Both the position numbers and the translations under genes were made by a program. Shown here piece by piece: positions 47,501 to 58,352 of a stretch of DNA of 64,000 bases. A model generated the notes under the pieces. It ran no database searches, was not told where the DNA came from, and saw only the letters and a list, made by a program, of their open reading frames with translations. Source of the stretch: Paracentrotus lividus (lineage: Eukaryota; Echinodermata; Echinoidea; Camarodonta; Echinidae); assembly GCA_940671915.1 (NCBI GenBank), contig CALNVZ010003434.1, positions 13,589,155 to 13,653,154 of the forward strand, written 5' to 3'. Numbering within the stretch: the first letter of the stretch is position 1; each line of letters opens with the position of its first letter.

Positions 47501-50500
47501 GAATGTAAATAATTATTGCAGCTGATAAATAATTCGGAAATATATATCATCTGCCAGAAGATTTTAAGCTCAAATTTTCAAATAAACAAGTCGATGATCC
47601 ATTGGCTATACACAGATGATATGCTCGTCTTCAATTATTGCAGTATTTGCTCAAAGGGATTTTACTTTATATTGATCAGATCGTTTCATGTGGTATGATA
47701 AATATTTTGTCAGTCAGGAAAAAATTTAATTCCTTGACTGTAACTAAGTACAGGAGCAGCTTTTGAAATTGAATAACTTTATTGCTAGTGTACATGTTCA
47801 TGTACCAGGAGCACTTTGAAATTAGCAATGTATACATGTGAATAAGCTTTGCATTGATAATAGTCCATGTAATGAGTTAATGCTTTTTTGATTTGCAAGT
47901 ACAGAGCTTAACATATCCTATCAGAACCAAACAAATGCCATAGTATATTTCCTTTCAAATTATTTGCAAATATTATGCAAAAAGCATAGGAGTTACATAC
48001 CCCCTCTGTCTGTTTTGTGAATTCCTTTAGTATGTGTGAGGATTTACATAATTATGCTCCTTATTTTTAAACTCCTTATTTTTTAAAGTTCCATAAGAGG
48101 CTCATACTATATTTTTTAACAATAACCTATTTTATTCCACCAAATTTGAAATTGTCTGGTGCTAATCCAAAGCCATTGGTGACAATGTAAGCTCCCTACC
48201 CCACTCCCACCCCACCCCTCCCCATCCCTCTCCTCCCCTGTCTTCGAAGCCATTTATATTTCAGCGATATTGTAACTCAAGACCCATGTAATCTCAAAAA
48301 CAGTTTTCAAAGTTCTGTAATTCCATGCATGAAAATTATTTGTTTTCATCATAATTTTATTTAAATGATGCTATACGACATGTAATATTATTCTCAAAGT
48401 CTTTGCAGACTGCATGCTTGGGGCAAAGGATAAAAAGGAGTGAGGTAACAAATAATTCTTCCAGCATTTATAAGAGTTTCTTTTTCTTCCCGCTTTCAAT
48501 AGCAGACACATTTCTCTTTATCTCTCCTCTAGATCTGAATTTTTTGAAGCCCAGTCAAACACGTTTTCTTAAAATATTGTGACCAATCTGACATCTTTTC
48601 AAAATTGCATTGCCATGTTTTCAAGCCTACTTCACACTTTTGAAATTTTTGGCATATGATTGGTCAAAAATGAATGCATCAAATTTACTATTGACTATTT
48701 CATCACAAAATAAATACCTTACCAATAGCCACTTATTCACTTCTAATGCAATGCGAAGAAAGACGTGCACAACTCTGTATGCATGTTAGTTAAACAGTAA
48801 TAATCATACTCATCAAAAATACATATTGCAGGGCACTTCTTTTACACGTCACCAAGAAAATGGCGATGCCCATCATGCCTTACTGAGAAACTGTACATGA
48901 TGCTAAGAAAATGTTTTAATATTTCCCTCTCATAAATTTAGGTACATGTAGGGATCTTGAAGTTGATTAATTAGCAACAAAATGATACACTTTTCAAAAA
49001 GCCAAGATTATTTCATGGGTTTTGGTTTCCTTTAACCCTAGATTATCTTAATATTTCTTTTCCCCCTCTTGCACCTTATGAGTGTAGAGCTCATTCTTTG
49101 ACTACTATTATTATTTTTTTCTATTTTATTTTTCTAAAGGACTTTTTAGATGATGCTAGCTTAAAAGCATGACTGCATTTTTTGTTGTTTGTTGTGCCAC
49201 TAGACCACAGAGAGCCAACTCCGTTTGTACAAGTGTATGATTATTATGTTTACCATTAATAAAACACAGGTACACGTACTACTGTAAAATACAGTATTAT
49301 ATTTTTAAAATCAAATCTGGAAATAAGCTTTTACATATGTGCATGTTGCATGACCCCCACCCTTGTGTAAGGACAAATTCCTTTTATATGTAGACTTATA
49401 ATTTGCAACCTTGAATAAGTTTATTGAAATTGATGGTTATTAAAAGCACTTACATGTACCTATATTGCTTGTATTTTACTCAGGACTATTAATGATTGAT
49501 TGATTCGCATTTAAATCATAAAATGTGTAACCACCCAAAACTTTCTGCTTATATCCAATCTTACTCCTTTGTAGAAACCGATATGTAGTTTTTATTTTCA
49601 TCATTTATTCCTACAGTAAATGAATGAATAGTTTTATTATTTACCATAGTGAATGATTGAGTTGTTTGATCATTTATTCCTTTAGTATTAAAATTGAATA
49701 GTTTCATTATTTGCATTTATCATTGTAGTAAATGATCTAATAGTTTCATTATTTATTCCTGGAATGAGTAATCAAATAGTTGACTATTATTTAAATACTT
49801 TCATTCTTTATCCCTTTGCACCCAAATTATTTTATTTGCTAAAGGCTTCGTTTCCCAGAGAGCAAGATAGAACACCAGAAGTCAGTGTTTCTATAATTGC
49901 ATGTTTGTATTATGCATGCTTATACAACTATTTTGATTTAGGTGACGAGGTTTAAGGGTTTACATTGGTTTTGTTTTACTGTGAATTGATGGAAGGGATT
50001 TTGGAGACCACTGTATTACCTTGTCTTGTTTGTTTTTCTTTTGATTTTTATTAATCATCTGTTAAGAATCTGAATAATTTATGTGGCTCTCAGCAGAAAA
50101 TTTGGGATTTTTTTTTTTGTATGCGATGTTTTTTTTTCTTTTCTTATGCTGAGGTGTATATTTCAAAAGAGGTAAATTTGTACATATATACTGTCGTGAA
50201 GTTTGCAACATAAAAAGGTTGAATTTCTCTGTGCGCATACCTAGGCCTTAGTCTTAGTGTCTGCCTTTGCGCCGTCTAATAAACAAGATTGTACATTAAA
50301 GTTTAGTGGAAGCAAACGTAAATGGAACAGCATTTTCTATGTCGCAAACCCCCAGATTTTATCTCCATAGCCTGTGTTGTTTACCATCCTTTTATATTTA
50401 TATATTTATATATAATAATTATGTGTGAGCACTATAAGGACATAAATGCTATTTCACACATGTCCTTTTGGTTGCATAGCAGGTGATTTGGGGAACTTTG

Positions 50501-53500
50501 TATACAAAATGATTGAGAGGTTTCTGTGGAGCACTTTATTATTGTGTTTGTTCTTCTTATGATTTGTTGTTCTTCTTATGATTTTTATAATCATTTTACT
50601 GAGAACCATAGACATGAAGTAACATTGCAGAAAGGCTTTTGATATAGCATGCCCTATACATGCATAGCAAAGACTCTATCTCCTTCTGCTAGCCCACGAA
50701 AAGCAGTACATGTTGGGGGGGGGATGAGCTTAAAAGTAAAAAGCGAATTCCTTTCACAGTGCTAGCAGTGAATTATCTAGCACAATTCCCAGATCCGAGT
50801 GGACCATTCACAATACAGTATTTTTGTCTGGTTTTCCCGTCACATTGCCAAACTAACTGGTAATGACATAAAATGACATTGATCCAAATGGCTAATAGTA
50901 GGCTATGTCACTTGCCATATGGATCAATGTCATTTTATGAGTAGTTTATTGTCCGTCTTGTATAGATCTTTTCCGTGGAACTGGGATATTCTTCAAGACT
51001 TTTATGGAACTTGCTGTATTAATGAATGGCAGTTATTTAAATTGTACTGCATTGAAGATATTTTGTAATGTAAAGCTTGTAGGGTACTGGTGTTCTAAAC
51101 ATAGTGGAATTGGGGTCATATGTGTGTTTATGTTGGTACATTGTACATGTACGTTGGGTATATGTTTGTACGTACTGTCAAACGTTACAGACCACAAGAG
51201 CAGGTCATCTTTATATATAAACAGGTTGATGAAGTAAAGGTTTCTGTGTGAATTGCTGTCTAAGGGGAATTTTTTTCAGTGTGTGTCAGACCATTGGTTT
51301 TCCTATGCAGGTGACTGGGGATATATTATATTTCTGGCTGTGGTAAAAGTTCATACACTACACATATTTTCAATTTTCTCATATTTATACGGTACATATT
51401 TCTGACCATTAGCCTTTCATTCATTTATTTTCTGGGTAGATTGGGCCATGTTAGGGGTAAAACCAAGCTAACAGGGTATGGTACTAATGATGATGCTCTA
51501 CTGTGTAAGTAATATGCTGTCATGGTATTGTCCTTCATCTGTCACATCAAGGTGTCTGCATTGATCAGAAAGACCACATCACAAACATTCTGCAGCTGCA
51601 GCTTGCTGTTCTCATATGAGGGGGTTTGCCTGTTCAAAATAGATCTCGGAAAGTTTTGCGAAGTGAACCTAGATTTCTTGGTCAACTATATATGATATAC
51701 AAAAATAAATCAACCAAGAGATGCATACGAACGTATCATACAACATGGAAGAAAAGAATGGTATTATTTTTTTGTCAGTTATGAGGTTCTCACATTTGAA
51801 GAATGCATGCCATTTTTTTCAGTGGTGAATCTGGGCTACGGAACGCAAAGGTTTGCAATACAAAATCACAAAATGGCAATAGCCAATTAAGATCATAGTT
51901 GCTCACACTTTCTGTTCAAAAGACTGACTAGCAGCCATTCAGAATAGTTCTTTCATATTTGCAATCAATTTGCAAACCGTTGTGTTACGGTACCCTGGCC
52001 TGATTAGACACAATACTTTGGAGGGGCACTCCATTGTGCACAAAAAATTGTTCTCCCTAAATAGTACTGTCTTACCCAGCTGGATCCGCCAGTGTTTTTG
52101 TCTTTAGTTTATATCACTTAATTGAAACTGCTGTTCATGTCATTTTTTAACGTTGGATTATCATTATGAGGTGTAATATTTTAAAGCAACCAAAAATTTG
52201 TGTGCATTTACAACCTGCGGCCCTGTAACACGAAAGGTTGTGATCAATTGCAAATTTGAAAGAATTGTTGTAATTGGTAATACTGATCAGTCTCTTGAAC
52301 AAAAAGTGCATGCTGTATCGATTGCGATTGGCTATGGCCACTTTGCGATTGATTGCAAACCTTTGTGTTGCACAGCCGAGATGCCAAAAATCAGCACCTA
52401 TTCCGTAAGTGTGAGAGCCGCATAATGGATAAATAATAGAACCATCTGTTTTGTGTACATACGTTTTCTTATCTAACCATGTGCGACAGATCCTCAAATC
52501 ATGGACATGCATGCATGGCATCAATGTACCAACTTTGTAACTTCTAGAAAGAATTTTTGAGAAAAGGCAAACCTCCTCACATAAGAACAAGGCCTATCTG
52601 GAATGCATCTATTTTATGTATTCAATATGTTTTTATGTTCTTGTACCATTCACACACTCCACATTTTATTATTTTAAAATGGTGGTATCTCATGAAAAAG
52701 AAAATATTGTCTCCCCGACGGATAAAAAGTATTGAGAGACGTCTATGATACTTTTTTCCGTCCGGACGTGTCAGAGATGTCTCCGCGACAATTTTCAAAA
52801 CTGTCTCAAAGTGTCCCAAAGTAGTTTCTGCAATTCCTGCGACTCTTGAAACGTCACGGGGGCTGAGGAGACGTCTTGGAGACGTCTCCGCAATTCCTGC
52901 GACTCTTGAAACGTCACGTGGGCTGAGGAGACGTCTTGGAGACGTCTCCGCGATAAGTTTCAAAACCATCTTTAAGCCGTTTCAGAGCCGTCTCAAAGTA
53001 GTTTTCGCGAAGTGAGATACCACCATAAGTGTCTCATATGACATTGTGCTGACAATCACAACATATTTGTTTTGAGGCAGAAGGATTTTAATTCTATTCC
53101 ATTATCTTCATACCTCTGTGGCTCTTAGCTGATGATATAACTTGGCCCTCCAAAATCAGATTATTTGTGATAAAAGTGATATAGAAAGTATGAATAAAAA
53201 TATACTTTCAATAGTGCTGCAAAAAAATCATTCATAATTTACAGGTTACAGTTGAATCGTTCTTCGGGAATTTGGAGCAACATATTTTATTCTGTATATT
53301 AATAATGAAACATTGTGTGCCTGTGACCTCATAATGTAATCTACATTTTTTGTTGTTGTAAAATTCATTAATCATTTGCAATAATTGTGTAAATGTATTT
53401 ATATGTACAGTGTATAAAAAACCACAAGTCCATTTGGTGCTAAATTTTCAAGAGTAATTACCAAAACATTCTTTCATAGTGATAACGGCTTGAATATTAA

Positions 53501-56500
53501 TTGAAGAAAAGGCGAGAAAAAAAATTATATAAAATTAAGTTGAAAACAATTCCATTTTGCTGTTAGGAGATTATCTTATCTTTATTCTTGAAAGTTGATC
53601 CTAAACCTCAATATTCCATTCTTTGTCACCAAAGTCATTTTGCACAATCATCGTTTTACAAAGTGGCCATTTGCTCCAAGAGTTTTGAAAATTCATTTGT
53701 ATATATCACATCTTATTATAACATATATTTTACAGCCTTATATTTTCATATAATTTGACTTCATACTCTGCACCAGACTCTCTTCAAAGCTTGACCAAAT
53801 TTGTATGAAATCGGTGTTGCGTTTCTGTAAATGATTTGTCATAATCTTACATGTAGCAAAAACACCAGCAAGTATGAGATTTCTTCAAGACATTCTGCTC
53901 CATTAAACCAGTGTTATACATGACCTACACACAAGCTTAAGTCTCACCCCTACATGTACTTCCTAGAGCAATATTAAAGGGGAATCCAACCCAAGGAGAG
54001 AATCAACCTTTCATGAAAGAGGAAAATAAGAGGAGCAATCTAAAAAAAGTTTCATGAAAATCGGTTATAAAATAAGAGAGTTATGGAAGTTTGAAAAGTC
54101 TAGTTGGTCCTTCTATGGGGATCCTCAAATTGGCATCATCGGCTTCAAAATGGCCGATCTTATGGACAACTCTCCATTCATTTTGTACACAAATTTTCAG
54201 ATTTTCCCCATTTTTTGTCAAAATATGTCTTCTTTACTTCTGAGCTCAAAATATGTCATGGGAAAATATATTTCACACAATATATATTGAGCTCAGAAGG
54301 AGGTATGATTTTCCTCTTTCCTGTAAGGTTGATTCTCTCCTTGGGTTGGATTCCCCTTTAAACAGCAGTAGATTAAAAATAGGTGGATATGTTCAATTAC
54401 AAGGATGATAATTTGGTCAGAAGGTACTTGGTACAGTCCACTCCCATTATAATGAGGTGCTCTAGAACACTTGGGCTCAGAAACACAGGTGTGCATATAC
54501 ATGTACTAGGAATTGAAATTGGAAGCTGATAATTTGCCATCTTAAAAAAGTATAAACGAGATCTTGTTCTATCTGCTCATTATAATGGGTGGAGACTTTA
54601 GTACTATATAAAGTATAATTATAGTAAAGTTGTTAAAATGAATTTGAGAAGTGATAATAATTGATAAGATTAACATGCAGTTGTCCGAAAGAGCTAGATG
54701 GGCTTTAAGGGCCTGTCCCACAGCAGGCGATCATTGTGGCGACAACCTATGCATGTTAGAACCTGCCAGAATCGTGTCAGAATCGTAGGTGACCAAAGAT
54801 CATATACGTATCTACGACTCTGTCTACGATAGGCTACGACAACGACTTGCTTCCACGCAAACAATAGGCTAACAATAGCTGGTATCCGATACTACAAAAG
54901 CCTAGACCTTCGCGCATCTTGCGGCTCGTCTTCTCTTGTCGCAGCTTAAAATCAACCAAAATATGAACTTGCGCACTGTGGCGATCCTTGCGACTGACAC
55001 AGGCGATCGAGTATTTTCTACCTGTTGGCGGCCTGTTGCCTTTAGGTTCGTGATAGATCTCTCAGTCGCGCATTATAATTTGGGTCGTAAGAGATTTTTG
55101 AAAATTTCAAAAATTAGCGGAGACTCTACAGTAACTGAATGGGAAGCCGATCATGATTTTGGTGAATGTAGGTGGCGACAAAGGCCGTAGCGGCTTAAAT
55201 TTCACTGACCGTTCGGTTCAGCGATGCGTGCAACGTACGCTGGAGCGCGGCAACCTACAACTGGCCGCCGTTCCGCTGTGCTAAACATGTTCTATCTGGT
55301 GACAATCTACGATAGCACCATGTCGCGACAAGAGAAGACAGGCTACGGTCATTGACGTCAACCCAACTGACGCCGGCTATTGTTTAACTTGTTGAGAAAC
55401 CAGCGGCGAACAGAATTTTGCTACGTATTTGTTGGCGACAGACGCGATAATTCACGATGTTATAGGCGATTGGACCTGCGCATGGTGGCGATGGGCACTA
55501 AAAAGTAGTTCGTAGGTTGTCGCCACAATGATCGCCTTCTGTGGGACAGGCCCTTTAGATGTTTAAAGATGCACCATTCTAGCAGGTTTGCTAGCACTGT
55601 ATTGGGGGTCTACAATAAACTTTTTTTTTTTAAAGCTTTAATCATGACAATTATATTGTGTGTTAGCTATTCTAGCAATTCTAGCGATTAAATATGCTTA
55701 CAACCTCCACAAAGCACTTTCAAGTGAAAATGTAATCTGTCATTCACGTAATAATTTGCTTATGCAAAAGATATTTTATGCATGCTCACTCACAATCTTT
55801 CTGTGTAATAACACTCAATTCTTTACTCACAATGCAACTTATTTCTTGAATATCATTGTATGTCTTGTTTGTAAGATTTCCTGTAAACATGGTTTACATG
55901 TTGTTGCACAGATTATTGCTTGTCATTATCCTCTTTTTTAAGTAAAGACATTGAGAGAATAATAAAGAGAAAACTGTTTGCAATAATTCCTTTCTGAAGA
56001 ATACACAGCTAAATGTATTGTAGTTTGCTATCACATATCGTTCTAACTGTAATATGAACCATGTATTGGTTTTAAAAAATGCAGAAAAATAAAATAGAAA
56101 TATGAATGAAAGCCTGAAGAAAATCGACCGAAAAAAAAGCAGAGTAAAAAGTTTTGATTCTGTGACGGTATGTGTGAGCAGCTCTCCCATGTATTGTGTA
56201 TGTAAATTCCATATATTTGTCTTTTTTTTCATGTTTCTTGATAAATGAATGCGTCAATTTGATAGAGGCATGTATATTAACACATGTTTGATGATGTATC
56301 GACCGCACAGGTGAAATAATTAATTTTCTTCTGAAAAAATGACAATTTATGGAATTTACACTACATAACACATAGGAGAACTGCTCGCATGTGACGTCAC
56401 AGAATAAAAACTTTAAATATTCATAACTTCGTTATTTTTGTGTCGATTTCTCCAAACCTTCACTGATATTTTTATTTAATTTTTCTGCATTTTTTAAAAC

Positions 56501-56814
56501 CAAATTAAACCCAGGGTGAACTTTCCCTTTAAGCATGTGAATGGTGAAGCACCCAAGTACATATTCCAGTCATTCGTAAAGTCTTTCATAACTTTATGAA
56601 CGACTTGGTGAAACACTCCATGGGTCGATATCATATTCATTTCAATAAAGTTCCAATAATAACTTCCGCCCTCACCCCTTTCCCGTGATACACATGTACA
56701 TGTAACAAAGACCTGTGATTTATCATTCAAATTGATGATCATTTTCTTTCTTTCTTTCTTCCCTCTATCTTCAGAAACAACCTGGAGGGTAGTACAACGG
56801 ACGTCATCGGATGA
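38431..56814 (+). CDS. TMEM30A: TMEM30A/CDC50A, P4-ATPase (lipid flippase) beta subunit, with three candidate C-terminal exons
   Basis: Seven shared exons (38431-38560, 40092-40225, 40792-40944, 41699-41915, 42787-42924, 43443-43649, 44337-44502) give 381 residues plus a split Lys codon. Alternative last exons at 45585, 46950 or 56775 would give 396, 390 or 394 residues. Family hallmarks are all present: [14 protein letters not shown] before TM1 (about 62-84), [41 protein letters not shown] and [12 protein letters not shown] leading into TM2 (about 354-376). The large loop between the membrane segments has paired Cys and N-glycosylation sequons. CDC50 proteins bind P4-ATPases in the ER, allow their exit and are needed for phosphatidylserine and phosphatidylethanolamine flipping. 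Introns contain several MITEs but the frame is intact. Confidence 0.97.
39041..39284. mobile_element. GC-rich MITE, AAGGCCTCGTCACACCGAGT ends (244 bp)
   Basis: Ends are near-perfect inverted repeats of about 28 bp, flanked by TA. Internally full of CCGG, CGGTAC and ACCGGT motifs, much more GC-rich than the intron around it. Intron 1 of TMEM30A. Confidence 0.85.
40092..40225 (+). CDS. TMEM30A: TMEM30A exon 2, TM1
   Basis: Acceptor TATCTCACAG at 40082-40091; donor GTAAGG at 40226. Encodes the most conserved block of the family and the first membrane segment, ending V-T-S-N-N. Confidence 0.97.
40792..40944 (+). CDS. TMEM30A: TMEM30A exon 3
   Basis: Acceptor CATCTACAG; donor GTAAGT. 51 codons, phase 0. 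Exoplasmic, with D-Y-T-E-S-C, sequons N-A-T and N-G-T, and a C-T-C pair. Confidence 0.95.
41699..41915 (+). CDS. TMEM30A: TMEM30A exon 4
   Basis: Acceptor GCAACTAG. Encodes [16 protein letters not shown] and [12 protein letters not shown]. Donor GTACTA at 41916 is weak beyond GT, but the frame continues correctly into exon 5 (N-D-T). Confidence 0.95.
41965..42574. mobile_element. AAATCCACTTTTG-family foldback, copy 4, truncated left end
   Basis: TTTTGATGAAAATTGAGTTA and TTGATATCAG match copy 1. The right side ends ACAAAAGTGGATTTAGCGC. Longer than the other copies, so it may hold an insertion. Intron 4 of TMEM30A. Confidence 0.65.
42787..42924 (+). CDS. TMEM30A: TMEM30A exon 5
   Basis: Acceptor TCTGTTTGCAG; donor GTGGGT. 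138 nt starting in D-T-F-N-I-T-F (sequon N-I-T) and containing I-A-W-A-S-D and K-F-R-N-P as in other CDC50 proteins. Confidence 0.95.
43042..43125 (+). repeat. Short tandem repeat of acceptor-like motifs (period 26 bp)
   Basis: Three consecutive pyrimidine-CAG-AT motifs (CAG ending at 43058, 43084 and 43110) in diverged 26-bp units in intron 5. They precede the true acceptor at 43442. Confidence 0.6.
43443..43649 (+). CDS. TMEM30A: TMEM30A exon 6
   Basis: Acceptor TTTGGCAG; donor GTATCC. Contains [27 protein letters not shown] and [12 protein letters not shown]. Confidence 0.96.
44063..44233. mobile_element. 171-bp MITE with TTAA duplication (piggyBac-like)
   Basis: CCACTTG...CAAGTGG ends with TTAA on both sides (44059-44062 and 44234-44237). 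Inner repeats GGACCATGTAATATTAC occur twice. TTAA duplication is diagnostic of piggyBac-type insertion by family knowledge. Intron 6 of TMEM30A. Confidence 0.8.
44337..44502 (+). CDS. TMEM30A: TMEM30A exon 7, TM2
   Basis: Acceptor ATCCCACAG; donor GTAAGT at 44503. Encodes [20 protein letters not shown] and the second membrane segment, ending H-I-K-H-G-K with two bases (AA) left for the last exon. Confidence 0.96.
45585..45630 (+). CDS. TMEM30A: TMEM30A alternative last exon A
   Basis: Acceptor TTTTCCCCAAACAG at 45571-45584, 1.1 kb after exon 7. Completes the Lys codon and adds [14 protein letters not shown] then TAA: a basic tail with a Pro-Pro and an Arg triplet. Confidence 0.55.
45950..46440 (+). 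repeat. Diverged direct repeats, period about 155-188 bp
   Basis: GATATCATGTGCAGGTCTTA at 46048 recurs as GATATCATATGCAGGTCTTA at 46203, each followed by GAGGGAAAACAAAACTAACC. A weaker third unit is near 46391. Confidence 0.75.
46950..46977 (+). CDS. TMEM30A: TMEM30A alternative last exon B
   Basis: Acceptor TTTTTCAATCCCATCATGCAG ends at 46949. Adds K-N-S-L-D-L-A-L-A then TAA. The start K-N-S-L-D parallels exon C (K-N-N-L-E), suggesting common ancestry of the two exons. The following 3.3 kb is repeat-poor and could be its 3' UTR. Confidence 0.5.
46978..50310 (+). other. Repeat-poor AT-rich region, candidate 3' UTR of the exon-B isoform
   Basis: No foldback or SINE was recognised. AATAAA occurs at 47581 and 50278; the second is followed by a GT/AT-rich stretch. 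Minor imperfect repeats of TTCATTATTTATTCCT type occur at 49600-49790. The UTR assignment is an inference from the absence of mobile elements and the upstream stop. Confidence 0.35.
50872..50942. repeat. Small inverted repeat, 28-bp arms
   Basis: ATAAAATGACATTGATCCAA and its reverse complement TTGGATCAATGTCATTTTAT-like right arm, separated by about 20 bp. Probably a tiny MITE or a stable RNA hairpin if transcribed. Confidence 0.7.
51828..52392. mobile_element. Two foldbacks of one family (CAAAGGTTTGCAAT)
   Basis: Copy 1 is about 51828-52000: GCTACGGAACGCAAAGGTTT at the left, CAAACCGTTGTGTTACGGTA at the right. Copy 2 is about 52208-52392: CTGTAACACGAAAGGTTGTG at the left, GCAAACCTTTGTGTTGCACAG at the right. 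The 147-residue minus-strand ORF overlapping copy 2 has no recognisable similarity and is considered repeat-derived. Confidence 0.7.
52708..53024. mobile_element. GAGACGTCTCCG-family MITE, left-truncated copy with internal 60-bp duplication
   Basis: The right end CGCGAAGTGAGATACCACC matches the terminus of 5419-5732. Left of 52708 the matching end is missing. CAATTCCTGCGACTCTTGAA occurs at 52831 and 52891, a tandem 60-bp unit that also makes a spurious repeated peptide on the minus strand. Confidence 0.75.
53974..54361. mobile_element. Foldback, TTAAAGGGGAATCCAACCCA ends (388 bp)
   Basis: Terminal inverted repeats of about 37 bp are nearly perfect (AAGGAGAGAATCAACCTT also mirrored). Further inner pairing of TTGAGCTCAGAA with TTCTGAGCTCAA near 54235-54300. 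Confidence 0.85.
54430..54600. mobile_element. ACAGTCCACTCCCATTATAATG-family foldback
   Basis: ACAGTCCACTCCCATTATAA at the left, CATTATAATGGGTGGAGACT at the right. Best-preserved ends of the family also seen at 1372 and 4959. Confidence 0.7.
54718..55554. mobile_element. 837-bp MITE with TTA duplication, AGGGCCTGTCCCACAG family
   Basis: AGGGCCTGTCCCACAG, then GGCGATCATTGTGGCGACAA, mirrored at the right end. TTA on both sides (54715-54717 and 55555-55557). The interior is GC-richer than its surroundings with many CGAC/GTCG words but no transposase ORF. Harbinger-like by target duplication. Confidence 0.85.
56060..56530. mobile_element. GGTGAACTT-CCTTTAA family element, copy 1
   Basis: Shares with 57247-57746 the segments TTTTAAAAAATGCAGAAA, GAAGAAAATCGACCGAAAAA, GAGCAGCTCTCCCATGT and the mirrored TGCTCGCATGTGACGTCACAG. 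The right end is intact; the left end is poorly preserved. Confidence 0.75.
56775..56814 (+). CDS. TMEM30A: TMEM30A alternative last exon C
   Basis: Acceptor TTTCTTTCTTCCCTCTATCTTCAG ends at 56774, with the strongest pyrimidine tract of the three. Adds [13 protein letters not shown] then TGA. The Asn/Ser/Thr-Asp-Val/Ile ending is the most like vertebrate TMEM30A tails. It needs a 12.3-kb intron from exon 7. A candidate poly(A) signal lies at 60275. Confidence 0.6.
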
Positions 56815-57246
56815 TGAACGCCTTCCACCCTTCGCTCTTCTTTTATTTCATTCTTCTTTAATCATTCCACCTTGGACTTCAGAAAAAGGATACAGCAACT
56901 TTCAGCCTCCAAAAGAATTAATCATCAGACCCTCATTCAACCTGACTCCAGTGTAAGATGAGACACTTCACTTTATTATTTAGTACATGTATGTCAGGTG
57001 AAGGCTTCAATTTCATGTGCAAGTGAATCTAGTCTCACAAGATTGACACCAGTGAGTCTCCAGTCCTTCTTATCTAAACCTGCTACATGTGTAACATGAC
57101 CATGAGACTCAATGTCATGTGCATATAAACATCATCTCCCAAATTTGACACAGGTATTCGTAAATCTTTTTTATCCTTACATGTACATGAGACATCCAAG
57201 TTTAAGATGTTGGGTGTCAATTTTATGCGCATGTGGTCTAGTCTCA

Positions 57247-57746
57247 TAAAGGGGAAGTTCACCCTGGAATTTTATTGGTTTTAAAAAATGCAGAAATATA
57301 AAAGAAAAATATTAGTAAGAGTTTGAAGAAAATCGACCGAAAAATAGCAAATTTATAAATATGTAAAGTTTTGATTCTGTGACGTCACGTGCGAGCAGCT
57401 CTCCCATGTGTTGTGTATGTAAATTCCATAAATCTGTCTTTTTCATGGTTCTTGATAAAGGAATGGTCAATTTTATATAGGCATGTATATGAACATTATG
57501 TTTGATGATATATCGACCGCACAGATGACAAAATTAATTTTTCTTGAAAAAATGACACTTTATGGAATTTACACTACATAACACATAAGAGAAACTGCTC
57601 GCACGTGACGTCACAGAATCAAAACTTTGAATATTCATAACTTCATTATTTGTTGGTCGATTTTCTCCAAACCTTCACTCACATTTTTCTTTTATTTTTC
57701 TGCATTTTCTAAAACTAATTTATTTCCAGGGTGAACTTCTCCTTTA
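57247..57746. mobile_element. GGTGAACTT-CCTTTAA family element, copy 2
   Basis: TAAAGGGGAAGTTCACCCTGG at the left, CCAGGGTGAACTTCTCCTTTA at the right: complete inverted ends. With copy 1 it brackets alternative exon C. Confidence 0.85.
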
Positions 57747-57804
57747 AGCTTTGACTTGTACATGCATTTCTCAAACACTTCTCTTCCAATTCTCCTGTCA
57801 TATA

Positions 57805-58352
57805 CAGTGTGTCCCAGAAAGAACTATACACTTTTGAATTGGCTACAAAATAAGAAACATGGTTCTTGGGGGGAAAGATTCATATGTGGAGAAAGCTCAT
57901 GTCTTCAACTATCATTTGACACCAAAAAGTCCAAAATGATGCATGCTTCTATGAGCAATGCCCACTTTTGTGAAGGTCACAAAAACGAGGGTACGCAGGA
58001 ATTTGCTATGCATTTACTACCTGCCTATGGCATGCCATGAGGAATCAAAAGTAATAATGGCGTGAATCGGCTAACACAGACAAAATAAACCAAAAGACAA
58101 AAAACAAACATGAAAACAGAAAGGTTGTCAATTACATTTTTGCCTGTTTATTTGCATGTTTGTTTCTGACTTTTGATTTATTTTGTCTTTGTTAGCCAAT
58201 TCATGCCATTATTACTTTTGATTCCTCATGGCGTGCCATATTATAGTTGAGGATATGAGCTTTCTCCACATATGAATCTTTCCCCAAAATAACCATATAT
58301 TTCTTACTTGGTAGCCGTGTCAAAAGTGTATAGTTCTTTCTGGGACACACTG
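57805..58352. mobile_element. Tc1/mariner-type foldback, CAGTGTGTCCCAGAAAGAAC ends (548 bp)
   Basis: Near-perfect inverted ends with TA on both sides (57803-57804 and 58353-58354). The arms extend inward over more than 200 bp, including AGCTCAT/ATGAGCT and TGGCATGCCATGAGGAATCA. No transposase. Confidence 0.85.

Noticed and set aside
52147..52590. 147-codon minus-strand ORF
   Set aside because: Overlaps a foldback of the CAAAGGTTTGCAAT family and shows no recognisable motif; ORF length is explained by the repeat.
52622..52969. Minus-strand ORF with a repeated 20-residue segment
   Set aside because: The repeat is the 60-bp tandem unit inside a MITE; no start or splice context.
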